DNA from: Leptolyngbya sp. KIOST-1
Lineage (GTDB): Bacteria > Cyanobacteriota > Cyanobacteriia > Phormidesmidales > Phormidesmidaceae
Length of the DNA: 64,000 bases
Direction: 5' to 3'
NCBI RefSeq assembly: GCF_000763385.1
Contig: NZ_JQFA01000002.1
Location: 496,001-560,000, forward strand
Below, piece by piece: positions 36,722 through 46,647 of this stretch. Within the stretch, counting starts at the first letter, position 1. Each line of letters starts with the position of its first letter. Made by a program: the position numbers and the translations under genes. The notes beneath the pieces are model-generated. The model did no database searches, was not told the origin of the DNA, and saw only the letters and a list, made by a program, of their open reading frames with translations.

Positions 36722-38254
36722 ATGATGTCTTTCTTAAAACAGTTAGCCTCTAGCAAAATTCAGACGCGGATCTTTATTGGGTACCTGGGCGGGGCGATCG
36801 CGCTGGTCACGGTCGGGGCACTGATGTACAGTGCCGTGGGCCAGGTTCGAAGCCGGTTGATCTCGGTCTCTGCGTCGCAGAAGCAGCTGTCCCGCGCTCA
36901 CCAGATCCTCTGGCTAGACGAAGTCCTGACCCAGTCCATGCGCAACTACGTACTGACCCAGGACAGCCAGTGGCAGGAGCGCTACGACATCCATTTTGAC
37001 CCCCTGGAAGAGCTGATCATTGCCGCCCAGGCCAATGCCGCCAACCCCAACGTTGAGGCACTCTTTGAGCAGCAAAAGGGGCTGAACGACACCCTGGCTG
37101 AGCTGGAGACCGAAGCCCTGGAACGGTTGAATGCAGGGCAGCCTGACCAGGCCCTGGCCGTGCTGGACGGGCCTGAGTACCAGCGCACAAAAATAGCCTA
37201 TACCGGCACGATTGAGAGTTTCCTAAACGATTCTCAAACCGGGCTGGCCGCCGTCGAGAGTGACCTCAACCAGACTCTGAATGTGGCCTCTCAGCTGGCG
37301 CTCTACATCCTGTGGGGCAGTATTTTAATTGGGCTAGGCGTGGTTGGTCTGGCCTACTACCTGGCCGGTCGGATCACAAAGCCCATTGTCGCTACGGCGG
37401 CGATCGCCAAACAGGTGGCCGCAGGCGATCTATCCGTCCCCATTCCAGAGGGGAAAGACGACGAAATTGGTCAAATGCTGACGGCACTCAAGGCGATGAC
37501 AGGCCGCCTGTCCACCATTATTCAGGACGGGCAGCAGTCGGCCCACCGGATGCTGGAAATGTCCGATCAGCTCAATGCAGCGGCCCAGGACCTGGCCTCA
37601 GGCAATTCAGAGCAGGCCGCCAGCGTGGCTCAGACAACGGCAACCATTCAGGAAATGAACGCGATTATCAATCACAACGCCCAACAGGCTGAGCACACCT
37701 ACCAGTCGGCGATTCAATCCGTCGCCATGGTCGATGAGGGGGAAAAGGCGGTCTCTGAAACGGTGCAAGTCCTCCAGGACATGATCGCTAAAATCAAGCT
37801 GATTGAAGACATCGCTGCGAAAACCAACATGCTGGCCCTCAACGCCACGATCGAGGCCGCCCGCGCTGGAGAAGCAGGTAAGGGGTTTGCCGTGGTCGCC
37901 CAGGAAGTGCGCAATCTGGCCGAGCACAGCCGCAGTGCCGCCGAGGAGATGACCGCTCTAGCCGATCGCAGCATGGTGGTCAGCAAACGCACCGGCGACC
38001 TGTTTAAGCACATTGTCCCCAGCATTCAGCAAACCTCGGAGCTCATCGCAGAAATCACCCGATCGAGCCTGGAGCAAAACAGCGGCATTGCCCAGATCAA
38101 TAGCGCCATGGTGCAGCTTGACGAGGTGACCCGGCACAACGCTACCGCCGCCGCCCAGGTGGCCGACTCCAGCCAGAGCACCGCCGCCCAGGCCGAGCAG
38201 TTACAGCAAACCATGGGCTACTTTCACCTCAAGACCACGCCCATGTCGCTCTAA
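36722..38254 (+). CDS. Methyl-accepting chemotaxis protein
   Basis: A 510-residue receptor. Transmembrane segment 1 lies at about residues 16-38 and segment 2 at about 188-212, and between them is a helical 4HB/CHASE3-like sensor rich in Gln/Leu. A HAMP domain follows ([20 protein letters not shown]), then the signalling hairpin with tip [20 protein letters not shown] and [20 protein letters not shown], the binding site for CheA/CheW. In cyanobacteria such receptors often direct type IV-pilus phototaxis. No che genes are adjacent, and the ligand is unknown. It starts at a double ATG. Confidence 0.92.
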   Translation: MMSFLKQLASSKIQTRIFIGYLGGAIALVTVGALMYSAVGQVRSRLISVSASQKQLSRAHQILWLDEVLTQSMRNYVLTQDSQWQERYDIHFDPLEELIIAAQANAANPNVEALFEQQKGLNDTLAELETEALERLNAGQPDQALAVLDGPEYQRTKIAYTGTIESFLNDSQTGLAAVESDLNQTLNVASQLALYILWGSILIGLGVVGLAYYLAGRITKPIVATAAIAKQVAAGDLSVPIPEGKDDEIGQMLTALKAMTGRLSTIIQDGQQSAHRMLEMSDQLNAAAQDLASGNSEQAASVAQTTATIQEMNAIINHNAQQAEHTYQSAIQSVAMVDEGEKAVSETVQVLQDMIAKIKLIEDIAAKTNMLALNATIEAARAGEAGKGFAVVAQEVRNLAEHSRSAAEEMTALADRSMVVSKRTGDLFKHIVPSIQQTSELIAEITRSSLEQNSGIAQINSAMVQLDEVTRHNATAAAQVADSSQSTAAQAEQLQQTMGYFHLKTTPMSL

Positions 38255-38285
38255 AATATGGGTTTATCCTTTCAGTCCTCCTGCA

Positions 38286-39797
38286 ATGCCTAGCGACTAC
38301 CTCGAACGCATTCTCACGGCCCGGGTCTACGATGTGGCGCAGGAAACCCCCCTGGAACTGGCCCCCAGCCTGTCGGCGCGGCTGCACAACCGGCTGCTGC
38401 TGAAGCGGGAGGACATGCAGTCGGTGTTTTCGTTCAAGCTGCGGGGGGCCTACAACAAAATGGCCCACCTGTCGCCCGAGCAGCTGGCGGCGGGGGTAAT
38501 CGCCTCCTCGGCGGGCAACCACGCCCAGGGGGTGGCCCTGGGGGCCAGGCAGCTGGGTACCCGCGCCATTATTGTCATGCCCACCACCACGCCAGTGATG
38601 AAGGTGAACGCGGTGAAGGCCCGGGGCGGCGAGGTAGTGCTCTACGGCGAAACCTACGACGACGCCTACGCCCACGCCCGCCAGCTGGCTGAGGAGAAAG
38701 GCCTCACCTTTGTCCACCCCTTCGACGACCCGGACGTGATCGCAGGCCAGGGCACTATCGGCATGGAGATTTTGCGCCAGCATCCCCAACCCATTCACGC
38801 AATTTTTGTGGCGATCGGCGGTGGCGGCCTGATCTCAGGCATTGCCGCCTACGTTAAGCGGCTGCGACCCGAAATCAAAATCATTGGCGTGGAGCCGATC
38901 GAGGCCGATGCGATGGCGCGATCGCTCAAAGCCGGAGAGCGGGTGCGCCTGTCCCAGGTGGGCCTGTTTGCCGACGGCGTCGCCGTGCGCCAGGTGGGAG
39001 AAGAAACCTTTCGCCTCTGCCAGCAGTACGTGGACGACATTATTCTGGTCAGCACCGACGACATCTGCGCTGCCATCAAGGATGTGTTTGAGGACACCCG
39101 ATCGATTTTGGAACCCGCCGGGGCGCTGGCGATCGCCGGCGCAAAAGCCTACGTGGAGCGCACCGGCATCGCCGACCAAACCCTGGTGGCCGTGGCCTGC
39201 GGGGCGAATATGAACTTCGATCGCCTTCGCTTCGTGGCCGAGCGGGCCGAGATCGGTGAACACCGTGAGGCGATCTTCGCCGTCACCATCCCGGAGACAC
39301 CGGGCAGCCTCAAGGCCTTCTGCGAATGCCTGGGCACCCGCAACCTGACCGAGTTCAACTACCGGATCGCCGACAACCACGAGGCCCATATTTTCGTGGG
39401 GCTGGAAGTGCAGGACCGGGCCGACGCCGAGAATATGGCTCAGGTGTTTGAATCGAAGGGGTTAAGAACGCTGGATCTGACCGACGACGAGCTGTCGAAA
39501 ATGCACCTGCGCCACATGGTGGGCGGTAAGTCGCCCCTGGCCCACGACGAACTGCTCTACCGCTTCGAGTTCCCCGAGCGCCCCGGCGCACTGATGAAGT
39601 TCGTCAGCGCCATGAGCCCCGACTGGAACATCAGCCTGTTCCACTACCGCAACAACGGCTCTGACTATGGCCGTATCGTCACCGGCATTCAGGTGCCGCC
39701 GGACGAAATGGCTCAGTGGCAGGCGTTTTTGGACAATCTCGGCTACCAGTACTGGGACGAAAACCAAAACCCCGCCTACAAGCTGTTCTTGGGTTAG
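38286..39797 (+). CDS. ilvA: Threonine ammonia-lyase, biosynthetic
   Basis: A 503-residue PLP enzyme that converts threonine to 2-oxobutanoate, the first step to isoleucine. The PLP lysine is Lys51 in SVFSFKLRGAYNKM. The phosphate-binding loop is GGGGLISGIAAYVK, and SSAGNHAQGVALGA is the serine-loop signature. Two C-terminal ACT-like domains (from about 330 and about 425; ERPGALMKFVSAMSPDWNIS) give isoleucine/valine feedback, as in the long biosynthetic form. The TAG stop (39795-39797) is formed by the edge of a MITE-like element. Confidence 0.96.
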   Translation: MPSDYLERILTARVYDVAQETPLELAPSLSARLHNRLLLKREDMQSVFSFKLRGAYNKMAHLSPEQLAAGVIASSAGNHAQGVALGARQLGTRAIIVMPTTTPVMKVNAVKARGGEVVLYGETYDDAYAHARQLAEEKGLTFVHPFDDPDVIAGQGTIGMEILRQHPQPIHAIFVAIGGGGLISGIAAYVKRLRPEIKIIGVEPIEADAMARSLKAGERVRLSQVGLFADGVAVRQVGEETFRLCQQYVDDIILVSTDDICAAIKDVFEDTRSILEPAGALAIAGAKAYVERTGIADQTLVAVACGANMNFDRLRFVAERAEIGEHREAIFAVTIPETPGSLKAFCECLGTRNLTEFNYRIADNHEAHIFVGLEVQDRADAENMAQVFESKGLRTLDLTDDELSKMHLRHMVGGKSPLAHDELLYRFEFPERPGALMKFVSAMSPDWNISLFHYRNNGSDYGRIVTGIQVPPDEMAQWQAFLDNLGYQYWDENQNPAYKLFLG

Positions 39798-40058
39798 GGG
39801 CTGTCATTAACTCACCGTTATAGCCATCGCCAGAACAGTTAGGACATGACCGATAGCCTTGAAGCGATGGCTATACGCCGTTGCGCTACCCCAGTTCGCA
39901 GCCCTGACAGGGGTCAATGTCCTAAGCGCAATGGCCATCGCTATAAAGGCCCAGGGACCAACGGTTACAGCCTCTGGCCTGTTGTTTGAGTCGGGCATGG
40001 CAGCGCCGCTGGCAAACGCTCTTTAGCCAAAATTGAAGCCAGAATTGATGACACGCCC
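39797..40058. repeat. MITE-like element, copy B, holding an inner dispersed repeat
   Basis: TA|GGGGCTGTCAT ... ATGACACGCCC|TA. The ends are near-perfect inverted repeats flanked by TA on both sides, typical of a TA target duplication. The left TAG is the ilvA stop, and the right one, on the other strand, is the moaA stop, so the element exactly fills the space between two convergent genes. Inside, 39818-39947 carries a second repeat, TTATAGCCATCGCCAGAAC and on, also found at 49035-49139. Confidence 0.7.
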
Positions 40059-41044
40059 TAACCGCCGATCTGCGACATGGTGCGCCCGTAGGCTCCGGTG
40101 GTGCCCGACTGGCGCATTTTGTAGTTGATGTCGGGTTTGGCAGCCAGCAGGTCCGCCACCTGGCGTTTTAGCTCACGGGTGGGGACGCCCTGGCGCAGGC
40201 CAGTTTTGAGGTCGATCTGGCCGGTTTCGTTCAGCAGGCAGGGGCGCAGCCAGCCGTCCGCCGACAGGCGCATGCGGTTGCAGCGATCGCAGAAGCACTC
40301 CGACATCTGGCTAATGAACCCCACCGTACCTTTCGCGCCCGGAATTTGGAACACATCCGCCGGGCCATTGCCCCGCACCGCGCCCTCGCTCAGGCCCCAG
40401 CGCTGCCGAATGCGATCGCGCAGAATCTCGGAGTCCACCCAGCCCGTTTCCGCAAACAAGCTGTCGTTGCCGATGGGCATAAACTCAATGAACCGCACGT
40501 GCCACTGGCGATCCAGGGTGAGCGCCGCCAGATCCAGCACCTCGTGGTCGTTGACGCCGGGAATCACCACCACGTTGAGCTTCAGCGGCGAAAACCCGAC
40601 CCGATGGGCCGCCTGAATGCCCGCCCAAACCTGGGGCCAGCGCGACCTGCCCCGCCCGCCGACGATGCGATCGAAAATCACCGGGTCGAGGGAATCGAGG
40701 CTGATATTGATCCGCCGCAGTCCGGCATCCCACAGATCCTGGGCCATGCCCGCCAGCAGAAAGGCGTTGGTGGTCAGGGCCAGATCCCGAGTACCGGGAA
40801 GTTCGGCAATGTCGCGCACGATATCTACAATTCCGGGCCGCACCAGCGGTTCGCCCCCGGTGAGCCGAAAGTTGGCAAAGCCCAGGGGCATAAATACCTC
40901 CTGCAACAGCTGCCCCAGTTCCGTGCGGGTCAGCCATTCCCCCTGGGGCAGGTACTGCAAGTCGGCCCCCTCGGGCATGCAGTACTGGCACTGAAAATTG
41001 CAGCGATCGACCAGGCTAATGCGGAGATAGTCAATGGCAGGCAT
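40058..41044 (-). CDS. moaA: GTP 3',8-cyclase (molybdenum cofactor biosynthesis MoaA)
   Basis: A 328-residue radical-SAM enzyme for the first step of molybdenum cofactor synthesis. The N-terminal cluster is CNFQCQYC (C-x3-C-x2-C), followed by [14 protein letters not shown]. The C-terminal cluster is [20 protein letters not shown], which binds the second 4Fe-4S and GTP. The usual terminal GG is present (MSQIGG). It links to the mod operon at 24.8-28.3 kb but is not adjacent. The TAG stop is contributed by the element at 39797-40058. Confidence 0.97.
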   Translation of the reverse strand: MPAIDYLRISLVDRCNFQCQYCMPEGADLQYLPQGEWLTRTELGQLLQEVFMPLGFANFRLTGGEPLVRPGIVDIVRDIAELPGTRDLALTTNAFLLAGMAQDLWDAGLRRINISLDSLDPVIFDRIVGGRGRSRWPQVWAGIQAAHRVGFSPLKLNVVVIPGVNDHEVLDLAALTLDRQWHVRFIEFMPIGNDSLFAETGWVDSEILRDRIRQRWGLSEGAVRGNGPADVFQIPGAKGTVGFISQMSECFCDRCNRMRLSADGWLRPCLLNETGQIDLKTGLRQGVPTRELKRQVADLLAAKPDINYKMRQSGTTGAYGRTMSQIGG

Positions 41045-41114
41045 GGGGGGGTCACAGGCGAATGGCGGTCAGTAAGGTTAAACTCTAATCTATCGTTTCG
41101 GCTCCAGTCTGCCT

Positions 41115-41510
41115 GTGCGCTTTCCTCGCTGGATGGTTGTCAAATCATTTGCCGTTGGGGTGATAGCAGGTCTCTTGATCGGCATTCTGAGCACAGTTGG
41201 CCTGGGTCGCAGCCTGGCGCACCCCAATCCGGTCTACCTCTCAGGTACCCTTGGGATAGTTACAGAAAGCTACCCCGACCCCGAACTCTATGGCAAGCCC
41301 TACCTGACTCAGCCCGTCGTCCTCCGCGGCCCGGTCTACGTGAGCGGCAGCTCGACGGTTGACCTCAATGAGCTCTATCCCTTGCGGGGCAAGCCGGTGG
41401 CCATTCGGGGTGAAATTGAGGGCCGAACCCTCGAAACAGGCGAATATATTCTCCAAATCGAGGCCCAGGAAGCGCAGTTGCTCTCCTCTTTGCCGCCCCT
41501 GGACAGCTAG
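41115..41510 (+). CDS. Hypothetical membrane-anchored protein, 131 aa
   Basis: The N-terminal hydrophobic segment is KSFAVGVIAGLLIGILSTVG, an uncleaved anchor or signal peptide. The mature part is a beta-rich domain (VYLSGTLGIVTESYPDPELY, then VAIRGEIEGRTLETGEYILQ) of unknown family. GTG at 41115 and ATG at 41133 are both possible starts with no clear ribosome site. It is divergent from moaA with a 70-base gap, so they may share a promoter region. Confidence 0.55.
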   Translation: MRFPRWMVVKSFAVGVIAGLLIGILSTVGLGRSLAHPNPVYLSGTLGIVTESYPDPELYGKPYLTQPVVLRGPVYVSGSSTVDLNELYPLRGKPVAIRGEIEGRTLETGEYILQIEAQEAQLLSSLPPLDS

Positions 41511-41697
41511 TCTGATGGCTAATCCGAGGGCTAACCCACAGACGGGGGCCATGCCGTAGGGTGCTTGGCGGAACCGGATTGTTCCAGCGACGAGTTGCCG
41601 ACGGATTGCCCTAAAACCTCACCTAAAGGGTAGGTCCACCGTCACCAATCTCTGAGCTATGGTTGAGGCAGATTGCACTGTCATTCAACCCAAAGCT

Positions 41698-42780
41698 ATG
41701 GTTACTGCCCTATCCTCCCCCAGCACGATCGCCGACTGGCTTGGTGCCGAGGCCGAAACCCTGCTCGACTACGAGGCCAAGGTCTCGAAGTCGATGCTGC
41801 ACCTGCCAGGGCCAGACTGGGTAGATAGAATTTTCGCCCACAGCGATCGCAACCCCCAAGTGCTGCGCAGCCTGCAACAGCTCTACGGCAGTGGTCGCCT
41901 GGCCAACACCGGCTATCTCTCCATTCTGCCGGTGGACCAGGGCATTGAGCACTCCGCCGGGGCCTCCTTTGCGCCCAACCCCATGTACTTTGACCCCCAG
42001 AATATCGTCGAGCTGGCGATCGTGGGGGGCTGCAACGCCGTCGCCACCACCCTGGGCGTGCTGGGCAGCGTGTCGCGCCGCTACGCCCACAAAATTCCCT
42101 TTATCGTCAAGCTCAACCACAACGAACTGCTGACATCCCCCAACCGCTTTGACCAGATTATGTTTGCCGATGTCGAGCAAGCCTGGAACCTGGGTGCAGT
42201 GGCTGTGGGGGCCACCATCTACTTTGGCTCTGAGGAGTCCACCCGGCAAATTCAAGAAGTCAGCGCCGCCTTTCAGCGCGCCCACGAGCTGGGCATGGCC
42301 ACCATTCTCTGGTGTTACTTACGCAGCAGCGACTTCAAGCAAGACCAGGACTACCACACCGCCGCCGACCTCACTGGCCAGGCCAACCACCTCGGCGTCA
42401 CCATCGAGGCCGACATCATCAAGCAGAAGCTGCCCAACAACAACAACGGCTATGGGGCAGTAGCCAAGGCCCAGGGCACCAGCTACGGCAAAACCCACAA
42501 GCTGGTCTACAGCGACCTCACCACCGACCACCCCATCGACCTCACCCGCTACCAGGTGCTCAACTGCTACGCCGGCCGCATGGGGCTAATCAACTCCGGC
42601 GGCGGCTCCGGCGACAATGACTTTGCCGAGGCCGTACGCACCGCCGTGATCAACAAGCGGGCCGGGGGCATGGGGCTGATCTCGGGCCGCAAAACCTTCC
42701 AGCGCGACTTCAAGGAGGGGGTGAAACTGTTTCACCTGATTCAAGACGTGTACCTGTCCGACGCGGTCACCATTGCCTGA
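41698..42780 (+). CDS. fba: Fructose-bisphosphate aldolase class I
   Basis: A Schiff-base aldolase of the archaeal/DhnA-like class I type found in cyanobacteria (about 360 residues). Motifs are [47 protein letters not shown] and [13 protein letters not shown]. It works in glycolysis and gluconeogenesis, and the Calvin cycle usually has a second, class II enzyme. The frame opens at 41659, but family N-termini ([16 protein letters not shown] here) fit the ATG at 41698. Its last 40 bases overlap the convergent methyltransferase gene. Confidence 0.93.
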   Translation: MVTALSSPSTIADWLGAEAETLLDYEAKVSKSMLHLPGPDWVDRIFAHSDRNPQVLRSLQQLYGSGRLANTGYLSILPVDQGIEHSAGASFAPNPMYFDPQNIVELAIVGGCNAVATTLGVLGSVSRRYAHKIPFIVKLNHNELLTSPNRFDQIMFADVEQAWNLGAVAVGATIYFGSEESTRQIQEVSAAFQRAHELGMATILWCYLRSSDFKQDQDYHTAADLTGQANHLGVTIEADIIKQKLPNNNNGYGAVAKAQGTSYGKTHKLVYSDLTTDHPIDLTRYQVLNCYAGRMGLINSGGGSGDNDFAEAVRTAVINKRAGGMGLISGRKTFQRDFKEGVKLFHLIQDVYLSDAVTIA

Positions 42781-43730
42781 GGCGGGTTGGGCTGGCTGGC
42801 CCGTACGGCGCGAAACATGCCAAAGCGACACAGCCCCACGCCAAAGGCCAACCGCATTAGCAACAGGGTGGGCACCTCGCGCACCGATTTGATGAAACCC
42901 GGCAGCCCAAACTTGACCAGTCCGGCTGGGCGCACAAGCCCCTGCCAGATCGAGTCGATCCAGGAGGGCAGGGTTTCCTTCGTCCAGTCGGCGGTGGTCA
43001 CCTGCCCGGCCACCAGCCCGGTAGCCTCCAACTCCTCGGCAAAGCCCTCGATGCTGGCGAAGGCGGGGTGCGACCACTGGTCCAGCAGCTGGCGCATCAC
43101 CGGCTTTTCCCAGGCGTTGAGGGGAACCTGACGGTCGTCTCGCTGGTTCCAGTCGGCCACCACCAGCACCCCGCCCGGCTTCAGCACCCGCAGCAGTTCG
43201 CGGGCAAACACGGCTTTGTCGGGCATGTGGGGGCCAGCCTCCACCGACCACACCACATCAAAGCTGGCGTCGGGGAAGGACAGCGCCATGGCGTCGTCCA
43301 CCTGAAACCGGGCCGTTACCCCCTCGGGGGTGAGCTGCTGCGCCCGCCGCACCTGGTTGGGGCTGATGGTGACTCCGGTGACCTCAAAGCCGTAGTCGCG
43401 GGCCAAGATCCGGCTGCTGCCGCCAATGCCGCAGCCCACATCCAGCACTGTAGTACCCACAGGCAGACGGTCCAGGCCGCCCCAGCGCACCATTTCGTGC
43501 ACAAAGTCGGCTTTAGCCGTCAAAAAATCTTTGCGGCGGGGCGGCGAACCGTAGTGGCCCAGGTGAATGTGCTCGCCCCAGTAAAACTCCAGGATGCCGT
43601 CCTCAGTCCACTGATCATAGGAGGTAGCTACCGAGTCGGCGGACTCGTAGCGGCGCGGAGTAAACAGGTAGAGGGCGGCCCCCCCGGCTAAGAGCGCCAG
43701 GATCAGGCCAAGACCGGTGGCTGTATTCAT
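42741..43730 (-). CDS. MPBQ/MSBQ methyltransferase
   Basis: A 329-residue SAM-dependent methyltransferase with an N-terminal membrane segment (about residues 5-22) and the class I SAM motif [16 protein letters not shown]. The stretches [40 protein letters not shown] and [15 protein letters not shown] are very like Synechocystis Slr0418, the 2-methyl-6-phytyl-1,4-benzoquinone/solanesyl methyltransferase needed for tocopherol and plastoquinone. That match comes from memory. It converges on fba with a 40-base overlap. Confidence 0.88.
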   Translation of the reverse strand: MNTATGLGLILALLAGGAALYLFTPRRYESADSVATSYDQWTEDGILEFYWGEHIHLGHYGSPPRRKDFLTAKADFVHEMVRWGGLDRLPVGTTVLDVGCGIGGSSRILARDYGFEVTGVTISPNQVRRAQQLTPEGVTARFQVDDAMALSFPDASFDVVWSVEAGPHMPDKAVFARELLRVLKPGGVLVVADWNQRDDRQVPLNAWEKPVMRQLLDQWSHPAFASIEGFAEELEATGLVAGQVTTADWTKETLPSWIDSIWQGLVRPAGLVKFGLPGFIKSVREVPTLLLMRLAFGVGLCRFGMFRAVRASQPNPPQAMVTASDRYTS

Positions 43731-43808
43731 CAGATCGGGCTGCTGCGTTAAGGTTTGTATCGCAATTGTCTATCTATTCTGGCAATATCGCGCCCCTGGA
43801 GCAATGGC

Positions 43809-45923
43809 CTACTCCTTGAGCCGGGGGCGCAGCTGGGCGCTGACCCGCAGCACCTCGGCCACCGACCAGGCCTGGGCAAAGGCACCGCGCGGCTCCATCG
43901 GCACATCGCCGTCAAAAATTTCGCTGAGGGTGCCCAGGCAGCCGCCATACAGGTGGTGAATCAGCGGGTCCAAAAAGCTGTGGGCCAGGTCGGCATCCTG
44001 GTAGACCCGCCAGTGGGCCTGCACAAAGGGACCAATCAGCCAGCTCCACACGGTGCCCTGGTGGTAGGCGCCGTCGCGCTGGATCAGATCGCCGCCGTAG
44101 GTACCGACGTAGCTGGGGTGGTCGGGGTCAAGCGATCGCAGCCCGTGGGAGGTGAGCAGCCGCTGGGCGACCACCTCCACCACCGCCCGCTGCTGGTCGG
44201 GGGTCAGGCAGGGGGCGCCCAGGGACGGATCGGGAAGGGAGACCGCAAAGATTTGGTTGGGGCGCAGGGCCGGGTCGGAGCCGTCCGGGCCGTCGAGGAT
44301 GTCGTAGCAGTAGCCCAGCTCGGGGCTCCAGAAGCGCTGAAAGCCCTGGAGGGTTCGGGCCGCCATCACCTGGTAGTCCGCCGCTGACTGGCCCAGCAGG
44401 CGGGCAAAGGCGGCCATCACCAGCAGGGCGTTGTACCACAGGGCATTGACCTCCACCGGCTTACCAGTCCGGGGGGTTACCACCCAATCACCCGCTTTGG
44501 CATCCATCCAGGTGAGCTGTACGCCGAGTTCGCCCGCCGCCAGCAAACCGTCGGCGGGGTCGAGCTGAATGCCGTGGCGGGTGCCTTTGCTGTGCCAGTC
44601 GATCACCTCTTGCAGCCGGGGAAAGAGGGCCTCAATCAGGGCGGTATCGGCGGTGGCGCTGTGATAGGCGCGGAGGGCTTCAAAGTACCACAGGGTGGCG
44701 TCTACGGTGTTGTAGTGGGGGGCCTGGCCATCCTCGGGGAAGGCATTGGGCAGCATGCCCCGGTCAAGGAAGCGGGCAAAGGTCTGCAAGATCAGCCGGG
44801 CCAGGGTGGGACGGCCGGTGGTGAGGGTAAGCCCCGGCAGGGCAATCATGGTGTCGCGGCCCCAGTCGCCAAACCAGGGATAGCCTGCGATCACGCTTTT
44901 TCCCGACTGAGGGGAGGGGGCGTTGGGGTCTGGGACCTGGGGGTGGGCCGGGCTGCCTGCGGTCTCTGCACTGGGGGACGCCAGCGGATCGCCAAAATCA
45001 GTCGGGTCGGTGTCTGCTCCCAGGCCAGCGATCGCCCGGTTGACCACAAACTGGTCGGCGGCCAGCACCAGTTGGTCGACCCAGGCGGGGGGCTGGGCGT
45101 CGGGCTGGGCGGCATTGCCCTGGCTGATCAGGTGCTGCTCGTAGGCAAGGCGGCGCAGCAGGGCGCTCTGGCCGGAGCAATCGGCGTCGGCGTCGGTGGT
45201 GGCGACCAGGGTAAAGGACTGGCCCTGGCCCAGGGTGGGGGTAAAGGTGGCGACGTGCAGGTGGTCGTCGTAGGGGTCAATGCCCCGGTAGGCCTCCACC
45301 GCCAGGGCATAGCCGTTGTGCCAGGTGTGGGCGGGGCTGGCGGGGGCGGTTTCGCTCAGCAGGTAAAAGGGCTGGGCGTCGGCTTTGGCCTGAATGCGGA
45401 GGCCGTGGGGGCAGTCTGCGATCGCCATTTGCCAGCCCTCGCCCCGGCTGCTGTGGTGGTGGAGGCGATGGTTGACCAGCACCTGGAGGTCGAGCTGCAC
45501 CGGAGCGGTGGCCCGGCTGACGCTGTAGCGGATGTAGGTGGTGTTGGCCCCCGGCTCCATCCAGATGCGCTTTTCGAGGCGCGCGTCGGCGATCGCGTAC
45601 ACCCAGATTGGAATCGTGCCCTCCAGCCGAAACGACTCCAGGTGCAGATAGCCGAGGGGGGTCAGGGTGCCATCGGCCCAGCGATCGCAGTAGAGGGGGT
45701 AGGGCTGGCCCAGGTAGGTGGCGGTTTCGTTGACCTTGGTGACCAGCAGCGTGCGCTCGACCGGGGGCTTCAGCGCCGCCACCAGCAGCCCGTGGTAGTG
45801 GCGGCTGAGTACCCCCGCCACTGTGCCACAACCGTAGCTGCCCAGCCCGTTGGTGATTAGCCATTCCTGCTGAGTGGCAAATGTCCTACTGCCAGACAGA
45901 TGACGGCCAAAGGAAATAGTCAT
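43809..45923 (-). CDS. Amylo-alpha-1,6-glucosidase (glycogen debranching enzyme, GH133)
   Basis: A 704-residue enzyme. The N-terminal beta domain starts with LITNGLGSYGCGTVAGVLSR-HYHGLLVAA, the family opening. The alpha/alpha barrel includes GYPWFGDWGRDTMIALPGLT and YNTVDATLWYFEALRAY, and ends YHQGTVWSWLIGPFV, carrying the acidic catalytic residues. It hydrolyses the alpha-1,6 branch stubs left by GlgP (gene at 9.9 kb). A Pro-rich insertion near residue 330 is unusual. No signal peptide. It is the most upstream gene of its strand here and starts near 45923. Confidence 0.9.
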   Translation of the reverse strand: MTISFGRHLSGSRTFATQQEWLITNGLGSYGCGTVAGVLSRHYHGLLVAALKPPVERTLLVTKVNETATYLGQPYPLYCDRWADGTLTPLGYLHLESFRLEGTIPIWVYAIADARLEKRIWMEPGANTTYIRYSVSRATAPVQLDLQVLVNHRLHHHSSRGEGWQMAIADCPHGLRIQAKADAQPFYLLSETAPASPAHTWHNGYALAVEAYRGIDPYDDHLHVATFTPTLGQGQSFTLVATTDADADCSGQSALLRRLAYEQHLISQGNAAQPDAQPPAWVDQLVLAADQFVVNRAIAGLGADTDPTDFGDPLASPSAETAGSPAHPQVPDPNAPSPQSGKSVIAGYPWFGDWGRDTMIALPGLTLTTGRPTLARLILQTFARFLDRGMLPNAFPEDGQAPHYNTVDATLWYFEALRAYHSATADTALIEALFPRLQEVIDWHSKGTRHGIQLDPADGLLAAGELGVQLTWMDAKAGDWVVTPRTGKPVEVNALWYNALLVMAAFARLLGQSAADYQVMAARTLQGFQRFWSPELGYCYDILDGPDGSDPALRPNQIFAVSLPDPSLGAPCLTPDQQRAVVEVVAQRLLTSHGLRSLDPDHPSYVGTYGGDLIQRDGAYHQGTVWSWLIGPFVQAHWRVYQDADLAHSFLDPLIHHLYGGCLGTLSEIFDGDVPMEPRGAFAQAWSVAEVLRVSAQLRPRLKE

Positions 45924-46066
45924 ACATATAAACCTGTGGAAGAGCGCAGCCAGAGCTGCCCAATAGAATCGGTTCGGTAGCGGCTTCGGCCAGCTCGTTC
46001 TATACCTGCGGGGTTTAGCCTTGACTGGCCCTGCGGGCTGCTGTACTAACCAACGCCTTAGCTAGC

Positions 46067-46561
46067 ATGATCATAATCTTGATGGGGGTTTCGGGGGTGG
46101 GCAAAACCACCGTCGGTAAGCGACTGGCCCAGCGGCTGGAGATACCCTTCCACGAAGGCGACGATTTTCACCCGTCCGACAATATAGCCAAAATGGAGCG
46201 GGGCGAACCGCTGAATGAGCGCGATCGCAGCCCCTGGATAGCATCTTTACAGGAATGTATCGATACGCTGTTGGCCAATGGAGAAGAAGCCGTGATTGCC
46301 TGCTCGGCCCTCAAGGCCGATTACCGCCAGCAGCTCGGTGGCGATCGCGATCGGGTGGAGTTTGTGCTGCTCAAGGGCTCCTACGACCTGATTCAGGAGC
46401 GATTGAACGACCGCGAGGGGCACTTCATGGCCGACTCTCTGTTGGACAGCCAAATGGAAGCCCTCGAAGCCCCCGCCGACAGCCTGGTGGTTGAGGTCGA
46501 TCAATCCCCAGAGGCGATTGTTGAATCCATTGTCGAGCAGCTGGACCTGGCCCAGCGCTAG
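46067..46561 (+). CDS. gntK: Gluconokinase
   Basis: A 164-residue P-loop kinase that phosphorylates gluconate to 6-phosphogluconate for the oxidative pentose-phosphate or Entner-Doudoroff route. Walker A is MGVSGVGKTTVGKRLA, the substrate region is FHEGDDFHPSDNIAKMERGE with LNERDRSPWI, and later ACSALKADYRQQL. Length and motifs are typical of GntK/GntV. The TAG stop forms the edge of a small element. Confidence 0.93.
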   Translation: MIIILMGVSGVGKTTVGKRLAQRLEIPFHEGDDFHPSDNIAKMERGEPLNERDRSPWIASLQECIDTLLANGEEAVIACSALKADYRQQLGGDRDRVEFVLLKGSYDLIQERLNDREGHFMADSLLDSQMEALEAPADSLVVEVDQSPEAIVESIVEQLDLAQR

Positions 46562-46647
46562 GGGCTGTTATGGCTGTAGCCAGTCTGATTAGGACAATTC
46601 CCCCAGGACCGTTCAAACGTTTGAACGGTCCTAGACCGACCACTCCC
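46561..46647. repeat. Small TA-flanked element (copy C) with a perfect 28-bp palindrome
   Basis: TA|GGGGCTGTTATG ... CACTCCC|TA fills the gap between gntK and the convergent Gly-rich gene. Both neighbours end with TAG stops that include the outer TA plus G. At its centre, 46605-46632 is an exact palindrome (AGGACCGTTCAAAC then its complement), a likely bidirectional terminator. Its termini only weakly match copies A, B and D, so membership is provisional. Confidence 0.55.
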
